In this document: positions 27,962 through 38,385 of the stretch, in pieces
Position numbering within the stretch: the first letter of the stretch is position 1
Layout: each line of letters begins with the position of its first letter
Assembly: GCA_002102555.1 (NCBI GenBank)
Contig: MCFL01000197.1
Coordinates: 1 to 44,603, forward strand
Source: Catenaria anguillulae PL171
Lineage: Eukaryota; Blastocladiomycota; Blastocladiomycetes; Blastocladiales; Catenariaceae
Reading direction: 5' to 3'
Length of the DNA stretch: 44,603 nucleotides
Notes under the pieces: model-generated
The model's database searches: none
The model's input: the letters and a program-made list of their open reading frames with translations, nothing else
Told to the model about the DNA's origin: nothing
Program-made: the position numbers and the translations under genes

Positions 27962-29170
27962 ATGCAACACGGACGCTCAAAGGCCGATTTTCTCGCCGCC
28001 ACAGCCCTTCAGCCTGAAGCTGTGCGCCGCGCAAAGTACCTCGTCGAGCAAAACAAGATTGCCCAGTACCGCGCCAAGGTTACCGAATGCCTCGGGCTGG
28101 TACGCTCGCCCGCTGCCGTCCGCTCAACAGTCCTGCGAAATCGAGACCCGGCTGATGCTGTCAGTTTCTCTCCATTCCAGAAAGCAGAAAACGATACCTC
28201 AGACGCCGCTCTGTCGCTCACAGCCTCTGTGCTTGCCGACAATCCCGAGTTTTACACCATCTGGAACTACCGCCGGACCATCTTTGAGGCCCGGATACGC
28301 GACCAAGGCCATGGCCCCAAGGCCGTGATTGAGCTGCTCATGTCCGACATCAAGTGGCTGCTCGTGTCGATCCTGCCGCTCAACCCGAAATCCTATTGGA
28401 TCTGGAACCACCGGCGGTGGTGCTTGGAGGTGTTGACCAAGCTCTTGTTGGCGTCGACGGCCACCGAGCCAGAGGTAACAGCAGCGGCGACAGAAAAGGT
28501 CAAACAGGTGTGGAAGGGTGAATTGGCATTGGTCAACAGGTTCTTGGACATGGACGCACGCAACTGTACGCTCGGCTTGTTCTTGCCTCAGCAAATCATT
28601 TGTTTGCGGCGCAGCCACTCACCTCACAACCCCTTGTCTGAGATCAGTCCACGCCTGGGGCTACCGCCAATACACCACGTCCAGCTCCACACCCTCGAAA
28701 CCCGGCCCTCGTCGGCCGCACTCACCACGGCCGAATTCGACTACACCACCGCCAAAATCTCGTCATCGCTCGGCAACTACTCTGCCTGGCACGCCCGCTC
28801 GACGCTGCTCCCGGCGTACCTTGCCGCCACCAACCAATCGCTCGCGTCACTGCTCGACGCCGAGCTCGATTTGCTGCACAACGCCATGTTCACCGAACCC
28901 GATGGCCAGAGCCACTGGCTGTACCACAAGTGGCTCGTCACGTGGGCTACGCAGGTGGTGGCCAAGGAAAAAGTCGAAGAAAAGGTCAGGGAGGAGATCG
29001 AGTTGTTGCAAGAACTGAGAGCCGAGGAGCCTGGGTGCAAGTGGGTCGTTGGCGCACTGGCCTTCTTGTATGGGGTGATCGAGGACAAGGCAAAGGTGGC
29101 CGAGTGTGTGGTTCGGTTGCAGGAGATGGATCCAGATCGCAGTGGGTTTTATGCGACGTTACAAAAGTAG
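27962..29170 (+). CDS. BET4: Rab geranylgeranyltransferase alpha subunit
   Basis: Five prenyltransferase-alpha repeats are visible: NPEFYTIWNYRR, NPKSYWIWNHRRWCLE, DARNFHAWGYRQY, NYSAWHARS and SHWLYHKWL. The start MQHGRSK matches the usual MHGR opening. Two introns are inferred: 28100-28180 (GTACGC to TTCCAG, 81 bp, readable through) and 28566-28647 (GTACGC to GATCAG, 82 bp), the second needed to create FHAWGYRQY. After it, the frame must change by one base near 28670-28690 to reach the rest of the protein, with no GT-AG intron available; this is an apparent small indel in the sequence or gene. With the beta subunit and the Rab escort protein, the enzyme adds geranylgeranyl groups to Rab GTPases for membrane attachment. 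There are no C-terminal leucine-rich repeats, as in yeast Bet4. It is convergent with the metallophosphoesterase gene. Confidence 0.88.
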   Translation: MQHGRSKADFLAATALQPEAVRRAKYLVEQNKIAQYRAKVTECLGLVRSPAAVRSTVLRNRDPADAVSFSPFQKAENDTSDAALSLTASVLADNPEFYTIWNYRRTIFEARIRDQGHGPKAVIELLMSDIKWLLVSILPLNPKSYWIWNHRRWCLEVLTKLLLASTATEPEVTAAATEKVKQVWKGELALVNRFLDMDARNCTLGLFLPQQIICLRRSHSPHNPLSEISPRLGLPPIHHVQLHTLETRPSSAALTTAEFDYTTAKISSSLGNYSAWHARSTLLPAYLAATNQSLASLLDAELDLLHNAMFTEPDGQSHWLYHKWLVTWATQVVAKEKVEEKVREEIELLQELRAEEPGCKWVVGALAFLYGVIEDKAKVAECVVRLQEMDPDRSGFYATLQK

Positions 29171-29303
29171 ACGATACAATTGATATGGGGTAACAGAAGT
29201 GTATATACAAGTGTGACAGGCTATTCGCACGTAAACAATACTGGATCCTCGTAGCGTATCCAAGAAGACACAAGAGGGAGGGGAAATGTACACAGCAAGA
29301 TCA

Positions 29304-31041
29304 TCAACAAACATCCAAATGCACCATCAACGATGGTGCCAAACACCCGCCGCCCAAAGGACCACCTGCATACACATGTGCATGCGACTTTGCATCCTCG
29401 CCATCAGCAACCAAATCAACCACGACTCGATCGCGGGCTCCGTCCAACCATGACGACGTCTCAAACAAGTTTGGGGACACCCACACCTCGTGCGCCTCCC
29501 ACTCGTCGGCAGTCCACCTGACCATGGGCCCATGCACCACCGCAACAGCCTGTCGCGCAGAGGGGAGGATGACAAAAGAACCCGTTGCGAGAGCGACTGC
29601 CACAGGTGGCCAAACGCAGAGTTTGGCCGACGCGGCACGGTGCTTGCTTGTGCAACGAGGAACATGTCTGGTTGGTCCGCAAGGTTGCGCAACGGATGTG
29701 CGCCCATGACTTGCAAATGCGCAGCGACAATGCGGCCCTTGGATCCTGCAGGCAAGTCAAACGTAAACGAAACCGGGCGGCGGCGGAGGGTCGCGAGCGA
29801 CACTTGTGAAGGCCACGACTCGTGGCGGGCCAGGGGAACGTCAATCGTCTTGCGACACGACCGCTTGGGCGAAGCAGTCGCTACAGTCGCCAATTTGGCC
29901 GTTGCAGGTGTTGTCGACACGGTAAACCGATCAAACACCTTGCCCGAAACGGCGTCCTTGAAGATGCACTCGGCCAAGTGCGGATCGCCGTGCACGTGAA
30001 ACTCGCACAGCAGAGCGCCGGCCCTCACATCGGGTGTGTCGGCAGTTGCCACGGCCGCCAACCACGGCCGCTTGGGAAGGTCCGGAAAGTATGCGCCCCT
30101 GACCGACTCGCCGCCCAACCCTGAAACAAACGCAAATGATTGGCCCGGGCGCACGTCCAAATGCTGCCATGGCGGATTGTGGACGCCGACCAATGTGGGC
30201 TGCGACCCATTGACCATGGCCTTGCCTCAAACGATCCCATCAAATGCGTCCTCGCATATGCATGCTCGTGCGCCGTCGCAACCACGGCGCCGGCCTCGCG
30301 GCACGCATCGTACACACCATATCCTGTCTCGTCGGGCTTGTTGCCCGTCTGAAATGCGCGCTGGTTCTTGTGCCATCCACACACCTTCCATGCGGCTTGC
30401 GATCTGCCCAGCCGCGCGCGAATGTCTTGCTCGTGGCCCGTGCCAAACGTGCCGACGCCAGAAAAGACCATGTGCACGCCGTGTACGTTACATTCCATGC
30501 TTGTGCCGAGATTGCCCGAGCAGTCGAGACCTGACCGGCGGATGCGTCGGGCAATGATTTCCGCATACCCGTCGGGCCCGTTCCATTTCGCAATGTCGTG
30601 GTTGCCAATGACGCCAATAAAGGGAAAAGCTGGGCCCATGGTCGAGTTGATGAGCGAGTCCCAGGCGTGCGGGTCGTCGGCATAGTCAAAGTCGCCTAGG
30701 GCGACGGCGGCATCTGCGCGCCAGTCACGGATCATGGACAGGACGAGAGACGAGTGCGGCGTGAGGCCCTGGTCGCCCAGAAAGGCAATGCGAGTATTGG
30801 GCGGTGGGTAGATTGGCGAGGCAGAAGTTGAGGCCGGCGAATGTAGTGCCGAAGCAAACGAGTGCGATGCCCGGCAAAGAGAGCCAAAGGCGGCCGTGGG
30901 GCTCGGTGCGAGGGCAATGACGACGGCCACGACAAGACTGACGGCGGTAACGGCAGCGGGTATGTTGCTGCGGCAAGACCGTTGACGGCAATGGCTTGTG
31001 GGCCTCGAGCACATAGATGTGCGAGAATCGGAAAGTGTCAT
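29304..31041 (-). CDS. Secreted or membrane-anchored calcineurin-like metallophosphoesterase
   Basis: The start MTLSDSRTS is chosen because a hydrophobic segment (AVTAVSLVVAVVIALAPS) follows; an in-frame Met at 31317 would place 92 residues before it. The metallophosphoesterase motifs appear in order: AFLGDQG, ALGDFDYADD, GVIGNHD, CGWHKNQ and ATAHEHAYAR, which supply the ligands of the two-metal site. The N-terminal domain is continuous to about 30235. The coding sense then moves to a second frame (about 30220-29640, VGVHNPPWQHLDVRPGQ) and a third (about 29603-29304, DEWEAHEVWVSPNLF), with no credible introns at either change. The C-terminal part reads as a beta-rich accessory domain of unknown type. 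It may be a purple-acid-phosphatase-like or other extracellular phosphatase; the substrate is unknown. Confidence 0.75.
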
Positions 31042-31455
31042 GATGGCTGGCTTGTGAATTATGGTACAGGTACGATATCTCAAGAACCGACGAGCGGAGG
31101 GGGTCCTAGGCCTATATGTATACATGTCGGACTGGCTCAATGCATCCTTCGAGTCCATCGGCAAGGCAAGTGAAGCAGGGCATGCGGCCGGGAGGGCGTC
31201 TGCGATCCTCGCCACGGCTTCACGTTTTCGATTGGTGCGAAAATGCTCCACGTTTTTGCGTCCACACACGAACCGAGCAACGCGTCCGCACCGTTGTGGT
31301 TGCATGCAAATGTGCATCCACCTCCCTCACCATATGACACGGCGACAAAATGCTCTGTACTGGATAGAAGAGGTGGAGTAGAAGGGTACTGTGTACTACA
31401 CTGAGGTTTTGAATCCGGTAAACAACAAATGCATGACCTGTCAGCCGGTCGTCTC

Positions 31456-32074
31456 TCACTCGGCGTTGACCATCCTCATCACCACTGACTCGACCTGCTT
31501 TTCCAGCTCCCCATAGGCAGTTCCCATGGCAGGAATCCCTCCCCACAACCTAAATCGCTCACGTCATGTCAGTAAATCCACATCCATAACAGTAGCTGAA
31601 AGAACTCAATCGACCGTACACGACAGACACTGATCCGGCAATCGCCTGCCACGGAACAGGCACAACCACAAACATGGCCGCGTGGAACGGAGCCGCAACC
31701 ACCAACGCCGCGATCGTCTTGTACATTTTGACCTTGCTTTTCTGAGATTGCATTCCGACTTGTGCATCCTCTGACACCGGTGGTGGAACCGTCGTGTCGG
31801 TCGCAACGAGTCCTGCTTGATTTAGGATGGTGCCGTAGCGATCGGCGCATGCTCCCAGGGCCAGCTCAGCCGCGGTCTTGGTAATGACGACGCCGGCAAA
31901 GGACGAGCGGATAAACAACTTGACTGCCTTGTCGAGGTGCGGGTACCAGGACCCGAAAAATACCCTGTAGAGAGCACCATAGGGTTCAAACCCAATCAGC
32001 GAGGCTCGCTCTTGCGGGTGAATAAAACAATAAACAAAAACTTACCCGTCCGGTACGCCTGTGACTGCACCCAT
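31456..32074 (-). CDS. Small putative membrane protein (3 exons), family unknown
   Basis: Proposed exons are 32074-32046, 31964-31620 and 31549-31456, with introns 31965-32045 (donor GTAAGT, acceptor CTACAG) and 31550-31619 (donor GTACGG, acceptor TTTAG). Frame is kept across both, giving about 155 residues starting MGAVTGVPDGVFFGSWYPHL. A hydrophobic segment lies around TIAALVVAAPFHAAMFVVV and another around WQAIAGSVSVV, and the C-terminus is a short charged helix (GELEKQVESVVMRMVNAE). The AAPFHA hairpin faintly recalls MTCH/SLC25-type carriers, but the match is too weak to name. Additional upstream exons are possible, since the frame before this Met is closed only by a nearby stop. Confidence 0.5.
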
Positions 32075-33071
32075 AGCGAGCGCTTGGGCTGGGTTACTCC
32101 AAGAGGCAAAGATTGGTCACCTCTGTGGGAACTGGGAACAGAGAGAGGACTCGAAGCACGCACGCGTGGACATGATAGTGGTTCTTGGGCTGCCAAGCTG
32201 ATGTGAGAGGGCCATGCTCGAGTTTGTCGTCACATTGTGATTCGGCTCAAGAAAGTAGGCCGTCGCGGCCAAAGCTATGTTCCACAGTTGCCACTGCATT
32301 AGCCGGCAAAGCGTGAAACGCGTGAAATGAAGGCCAGAATCAATGTGTACTGCTCACGGCGGCCGACGTGCTGAGCGGACGCCTCTCGACGACGCGAGTT
32401 GCTGCCCGCCAGAGTCGATAGATGGTGGCCGGCATGTGAGTAAAGGAGTGGATTCGATTGCTTGGCCTGAAGATGGTGGCATGGATTGCATACGAGCTGA
32501 CTTTCACGGCACAAATGGTCTATTCAATAAACATTGCATCTACATGTCATCAACGAGCAAGGCCAGTCGAGAAAACCTTGTCCGCAATGTCTCGCAAAGT
32601 CGATCCGTCGCCTTGTGGCCGGGTAGGCCGTACCAATTCCTTGGCCCTCATGGCAAGAACCGCAAGGGTATCGTTGAACAGCGTTATGGATCCGTGTCTG
32701 CTGGACTAAACTGACCTCCGTACGCTCTTCAGATTCGCAACTCATGATTGTTCGAGCTGAGGGACGATTCTGTCTCACACCCTGATCCGAGATGGCTGGG
32801 AGGTGGGCGACAGGCGAGCCAGGACGGTCGATGGGGTTGTCGCCTCAAACGTTGATTTCCTGCCTCCATGATGCAGCTTGAAGGCAATGGAGAACATATC
32901 TCCGTCGCATTGACGACATATGATGGTTGAAGCCGGCGCCACTGGCCGCGGCAGTGAGTCACGAGGAATCAGGGCTCCATAACGAGGTCCGAACTTGAAT
33001 CAATAATTGTAAAGAGTGCGTGCCATGAATGTGCTCGAAATCTTGACGACCACCAATAGAAACTCTACACA
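32075..33071. other. Divergent intergenic region between the small membrane-protein gene and UNG1
   Basis: Only short unrecognised frames are present (for example a plus-strand 123-codon stretch at 32343-32714). It should contain the promoters of both flanking divergent genes and perhaps 5' exons of the minus-strand gene. Confidence 0.4.
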
Positions 33072-34464
33072 ATGATGCAAGCCTGGCTCAAGAAGGCCAA
33101 TCCGGCCCTGGAAATCAAGGACGCAGACACCAAGACCGCTCGTGCCACCAAGCGGTCGGCCTCGGCTGCCGGCGACGGGGATGATTCAGCCGCCGCCGCA
33201 TCAGGGGAGCCACCTGCCAAGCGGGTATGACCACCAGTCAGCGCTACGTATTCTCGTGCACAGGTCCTTTCGCTGACCAACCTCTCCATCGGACTTGCTT
33301 GCACGGAAAAGTCGACGGCCGCTGGCAATGACCCTCTCGCGTCCAAGCCCATCCCCGAAGATGGCCCCACCGAGCTGGCCCTGGAGCGGTCATCCATGCA
33401 CCCGTCGTGGTACTGGCGCCTCGAAAAGGAGTTTGGCAAGCCCTACTTCAAGCAGCTCAAGACGTTTCTCGACAAGGAGCTCAAGGGCAATGTCCCGATC
33501 TATCCTGAGCGTACGTTTCCCCAAGTTTCATTAGGGGCAACACCCGAGCGTTTGGTCCTCCTGTTGACCCCTCAATTTGCATACACCGATCATGTTTTAG
33601 CGGAAAACATTTACACGTGGGCCAAACTACCTTTCAAATCCGTACGATCAATGATGCTTGCTCAACGGCACCAAGCGTGTTAGATTTCGCTAACATTGCG
33701 GCTGTCTCCAGGTCAAAGTGGTCATTCTGGGCCAAGACCCGTACCACAATCCGCACCAAGCCCACGGCCTGTCTTTCTCTGTCCTGCCTGGAGAGCGCCC
33801 CCCGCCCTCTCTGGTCAACATCTACAAGGAACTGCAATCGGACCTGTCGCTCGCGACCCCACCGGCCACCCACGGGTACCTCATGTCATGGGCCAACCAA
33901 GGTGTGTTGCTGCTCAACGCTGTCCTGACGGTGCGCAAGAACCAGCCAGCGTCGCACGCAAAGCAAGGGTGGGAGCAGCTCACGGATGCCGTCATCAAGG
34001 CCATTAGCGACGAGCGCGACGGCGTTGTGTTTATTCTTTGGGGGTCGCATGCGCAAAAGAAAGGCGCAGGCATTGACAAGAAGAAGCATTTGGTGCTCAA
34101 GTCGGTGCACCCGAGCCCCTTGTCGGCGCATCGCGGGTTTTTCGGATCGCGGCCGTTTTCAAAGGCAAACGAGTATTTGCAAAAGAAGGGCAAGGAACCA
34201 GTGGATTGGGCAAAGCTGCCCGTGGATGTGCAAGAGCAACAATCGGAGATGCCAGGTGGTATTAAGGCGCAACCGGAGGCAGCGGCGTCCGCAGTCGCTG
34301 GAACAGCGTCTGCCCCAATGGACAACAACGCGGCAGTCGAGGCCAAGGAGCAGGCAGCGGCTGAGAACGTTCAGGAGGATGCCAACATTGATGCTGCGAC
34401 AAAGGCGGCAGAGTTGGCCGCGCTCAACGAGTTGGCCAACAATGGGCTGCTCAAGGATTGGTAG
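33072..34464 (+). CDS. UNG1: Uracil-DNA glycosylase (family 1 UDG, 4 exons)
   Basis: Exons are 33072-33224, 33264-33510, 33601-33641 and 33712-34464, giving 397 residues with all junctions in frame. The catalytic water-activating motif is [20 protein letters not shown], and the DNA-intercalating loop is [14 protein letters not shown]; both are intact, as is [11 protein letters not shown]. The enzyme removes uracil from DNA as the first step of base-excision repair, in nucleus and/or mitochondria. The N-terminus ([11 protein letters not shown], then a Lys/Arg/Ala-rich stretch with PPAKR) is short and basic and could carry a nuclear signal. The C-terminus has an unusual extension of about 75 residues rich in Ala, Glu and Gln, ending [12 protein letters not shown]. 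Intron 1 is only 39 bp and contains an in-frame stop, so it must be removed. CDC40 follows 290 bp downstream on the same strand. Confidence 0.95.
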
Positions 34465-34754
34465 GGCTGTCGACACGATTGTGTGTGAGTCCAAGCCCAG
34501 ACGGCTGTCAGAGTTGGCGTGTGTATCTTGTATGAATGTTTCTATCTTTTTGCATTGTCTTTTCGCATCTGAGCATCCGTCACAGAGTTCGACCACCACC
34601 TGCACGTCGCATCGGCAGCGATCCGGTTGACGTTTCACCACGTATCATACGGTTTTGCAATTCGTAAACGTTCAAAATCCCATTTTATGACTATCACATA
34701 GCTCTGACCAAACGAGTGCTATGGACAATGATTAACTCGATGAAATAGCTCGCC

Positions 34755-36698
34755 ATGTCGTCTACTCTCAATACGCTGGTCAACTACTCGTCCGACTCGG
34801 ACTCTGATGCCGAGCCCTCTTCGCCAGTTTCCAACAAGAAACAGAAAACCTCGCACGACCAAACGACCGATACACCCATCCTAACAGCGGACTCTGCGCC
34901 CGCCACGGCCCTCTCATCCACAACCTCAACCACCTCGGTTGCCCTCTACAATCTGCTCCCCTCGACAGCCACACAGCTCACCCACAATGTCCCTTACGCC
35001 GCCCTCGCACTCCCCGTCGTTGGCCCCGAAAATCCGCTCGCCGCCTCGCAAGCCCTGCAGCGCGGCCAGGTCGGAACTGCCACTGACTTTGCCATGTCCG
35101 AGGCCGAGTTTCGCAACCAGATGCGCCGATTCAACGATGCGCAAATCAAGCAGGTCGCCCAGCAAGTCACGCGGACAGCCGGATCAGGCATCGAGTATAT
35201 CGACGACGACGGCGGCGCACACTTGAAGGCCATCAAGGCAAAGGACAAGCGCAAGCGCAAGGCTGCGGGGGATGTAAGCGTGGTTGAGGGCGACGGTGCG
35301 TACGAGGGTCCCTGGGCCGGGTATGCGTCCGATGACGGCGATGCGTTTTGGGACAGCGCGGCCAAGGAGGCGCTTATGCTGCAAGAGATGGGCGAGGATG
35401 CCGGTGCGGCCGATGATGGCCAAGGCGTAGTCGATTGGACTTTGGAGGCAAACGACCCGCTGCTCTCATCCAACCCGAAATCGCGCCTCATTACACCAGG
35501 TGCAGAGCGGTCCGTGTTCCACGGCAAATCCGAACGCGATTACTTGGGCCGGTCGTACATGTGGCCGCCAACCATCGAGGGCGTCGATCTCAACCCGAGT
35601 GCAGACCCCCCCTCGACTTTCCTGCCTAAGCGGTGCATTCACACCTACAAGGGCCACACAAAAGGTGTCAATGCGATCCGGCTACTCCCCGGCACGGGCC
35701 ACTTGCTGCTCTCTGCGAGCATGGACAACAAAGTCAAGCTGTGGGACGTGTACAACGATCGCCGTGTCCTGCGCACATTCTTGGGTCACAACAAGGCAGT
35801 ACGCGATGTGACCTTCAACAACGACGGCCGCCAGTTCATTTCCGCCAGTTTCGACAAGTACTGCAAGCTGTGGGACACGGAGACGGGTCAGTGTGTTGCC
35901 ACGTTTACGTCGGGCGCTGTGCCGCTGTGTGTCAAGTTCAACCCGGACGTTGACAAGCAGCATGTGTTTTTGGCCGGGCAGCAGGATAAGAAGATTGTCC
36001 AGTACGATACAAGGTCGGGCGAGGTGATTCAAGAGTACAATGAGCACTTGGGCGCCGTCAACTCGATCACGTTTGTGGATCACAACCGCCGGTTTGTGAC
36101 CACGTCCGACGACAAGAGTTTGCGGGCGTGGGAATATGACATTCCCGTGGTCATCAAGTACATTGCAGAGCCGCACATGCACAGCATGCCTGCCGTGTCC
36201 AAGTCGCCCAATGGTCCACTTTCTCTTTTTCCTCACCTACTTTCTTGCGGAAAATGATCATCTTTCTCAACTAACCCCGCTTGCAACAGACAAATGGCTT
36301 GCTTGCCAGTCGCTGGACAACCAGATCCTCATTTACTCGGCCACGGACAAGTTCCGTGCCAACCGAAAGAAAAACTTCCGTGGACACTTGGTAGCTGGTT
36401 ACGGGTGTCAAGTCAACTTCAGTCCTGATTGCCAGTACCTGATGAGTGGCGACTCAACCGGGTCAATGTTCTTTTGGGATTTCAAGTCGTGCAAGCTTGT
36501 CAAGTACGTTTGCTCCACTTTTTTGTCAATGACAGATGATTCGTAACTGACCAATCGCAAACGACCCCCGTTGCTCTTTGCTGAAACAGGAAGTTCAAGG
36601 CGCACGACAAGGTGGTCATGGGCTGCGAATGGCACCCACACGAGACGAGTAAGGTGTTTACGTGCTCGTGGGATGGCACCATCAAGTTGTGGGATTGA
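34755..36698 (+). CDS. CDC40: Pre-mRNA-processing factor Cdc40/Prp17 (WD40 protein, 3 exons)
   Basis: Exons are 34755-36213, 36290-36503 and 36590-36698, giving 593 residues. The N-terminal 250 residues are disordered with a conserved start ([14 protein letters not shown]) and a short acidic region, then [11 protein letters not shown] and [20 protein letters not shown] open the propeller. WD repeats follow (for example [60 protein letters not shown]). Exon 3 closes the propeller ([20 protein letters not shown] ... IKLWD). Prp17 acts in the spliceosome at the second catalytic step. The length is typical. Intron 1 uses the unusual donor GTCCAC. It lies in tandem with UNG1 and converges on the proline-rich orphan. 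Confidence 0.95.
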
Positions 36699-36785
36699 GG
36701 TGTGGGAAGCATTTGTATGCAGATTGGCCGAGTCTATCATTTCAACAAATACATAAATACATGTACAGAAGCGTGGTATGATGAT

Positions 36786-37919
36786 CTACTGCCGTACATC
36801 CTTTATCCGCTTGCGATGCGACCACTTGAGCCCAGCCGAACCTTTGCTTTTCTTTCCTCCTGCTCCACGGTCGTCCTTCCAAGACCCGCGCCCCTCTGAC
36901 CCTCTCCCATGGTTCTCCTCTGCTGCCCCCCATTCTCTCGACTTACCTCCTCCGCGCACATCTGCCCCATTCAACACCTCGACCCCAGCCTCCTCCCACA
37001 CCCTCAAATTCACACCCACCCACCTAGGATGCCTGGGATGATCCACAACCCTCTTATCATCCCTCTCTGCCAACTCCCACACACGCAACAACTTGCGCAA
37101 TTCGAGCGCCGCCTCGCGCGCCTTGAGCACCCTGACCTTTCTTGCCTCGCGCTCAACCACCGCCGCATCTGCCTGATCGGCAAGCGTGCGCGCAATGCTG
37201 CGGTGCATGCGGTCCCAATGATAAGAGGCGTGGACGGCCGACAGGCGCGCAACCCACGCGTGCCAGTGCGGGTGCAGGTCCGTGGGTGTGGGCGAGGCCT
37301 GTACCAAGTGGGTGAGGGAGGACAGGTCGAGGGCAAGTCGGCCAGGAGTGCTGGCCAATGAGGAGGAATTGGTGTTTGAGGTCAACGGCGGGTCGGATTG
37401 TGCGCGGGCAGGGGCGCAAGTACCGGCAGACCATGATAATGCCGTGAATTGTGCGAGATTGTCAAAGATGGGGAACGATGTATGGCCTTGAAAAAAGCCG
37501 GTTGGGAGGTCGGATGGAGAGGTGGCGAGTGCGAGTGATGGATTGAAATTTGGCGAAGTGAAATCGAGCTCTGGTGGGAGCCTTGTCGAATACATGGGTT
37601 GTTGGCTATGGCCCTGTGAGGAGGAAGCGGGCGCAATCGGTGGCGGTGGTGCAGGCAGTAGGTGGGAAGGCACGCGGTACGTGAGGTTGGGTGCCGCAGG
37701 ATGGTGGGCGAGTTGGGGCCAGGGCAGGTATACCTCGGGTGGGTCTGAGAGAGAGGGAGGAGGGAGTGGGATTGCCGTCATTGTTGAGGGCGCCTGGTGC
37801 ACGAGAGCGAGAGGAGCTTGAGGCGGTGGAGCAGGCCGAGATGGCGGCCCGCCGGCAGTGGGTTGTCTCGACCTCCGCGACTTTTTTAGCGGTGATGATA
37901 TATGATCGGGAGTGTACAT
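36786..37919 (-). CDS. Proline-rich orphan protein with a basic C-terminus
   Basis: A single frame. The start MYTPDHISSPLKKSRRSRQP gives about 377 residues; an in-frame Met at 38174 would add 85 residues of less typical composition. Residues 10-200 are Pro/Ser/Ala-rich, and about 230-310 are helical (HWHAWVARLSAVHASYHWDR and AREAALELRKLLRVWELAER). The C-terminus is Gly/Lys/Arg-rich and ends GLKWSHRKRIKDVRQ, which suggests nucleic-acid or chromatin binding, but this is only composition. I do not recognise the family. It is convergent with CDC40 (88 bp between stops) and divergent from the RhoGEF gene. Confidence 0.55.
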   Translation of the reverse strand: MYTPDHISSPLKKSRRSRQPTAGGPPSRPAPPPQAPLALVHQAPSTMTAIPLPPPSLSDPPEVYLPWPQLAHHPAAPNLTYRVPSHLLPAPPPPIAPASSSQGHSQQPMYSTRLPPELDFTSPNFNPSLALATSPSDLPTGFFQGHTSFPIFDNLAQFTALSWSAGTCAPARAQSDPPLTSNTNSSSLASTPGRLALDLSSLTHLVQASPTPTDLHPHWHAWVARLSAVHASYHWDRMHRSIARTLADQADAAVVEREARKVRVLKAREAALELRKLLRVWELAERDDKRVVDHPRHPRWVGVNLRVWEEAGVEVLNGADVRGGGKSREWGAAEENHGRGSEGRGSWKDDRGAGGKKSKGSAGLKWSHRKRIKDVRQ

Positions 37920-38385
37920 TGCATTGTGTTGCTTTGAGGAGACATGGAGAGGAGCAAGGCATGTCTTGGATGGACTTTTCCGCCTGTGAAATACGAAAGT
38001 GAATTGATCCATTGTTGGCGTGACCAAGCACGTGCTCGGACTGAGTCGCGTCCACTTGTACGCAGACCAAAGCCAAAAGATGTCCGCGGCCAGGCCAGAG
38101 ACACCTTGGCGCACATCGACGTCCGTTACGCGGGCAAGCAGAGATTCGTTCATGGCAGTAGTACCTTTTGGCATTCATCAGTAACCCGACATACGGCGAA
38201 TGAAGCACCACCTCGCGCAATAGTTCCCCACACTCAGACATGAGCCAAGGAACAACCAACCTTGTTGCATGTTCCAAGTATTGAACCCAGAAACGATACA
38301 TACACGACAACACGACCAGTGCAGACGAGACGAGACTGATTGGTAAACCGATCACTGCCAAACTCTCCAGTTCCTTCAACGTAGC

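Noticed and set aside
31978-32000. AGGGTTCAAACCC resembling a tRNA T-arm
   Set aside because: It lies within an inferred intron and no acceptor stem, D-arm or anticodon arm can be built around it.
31559-32074. Mpv17/PMP22 family for the small membrane protein
   Set aside because: The WY segment is suggestive, but the family's conserved K-x-x-x-DQ and C-terminal W-P-x-x-N motifs are missing.
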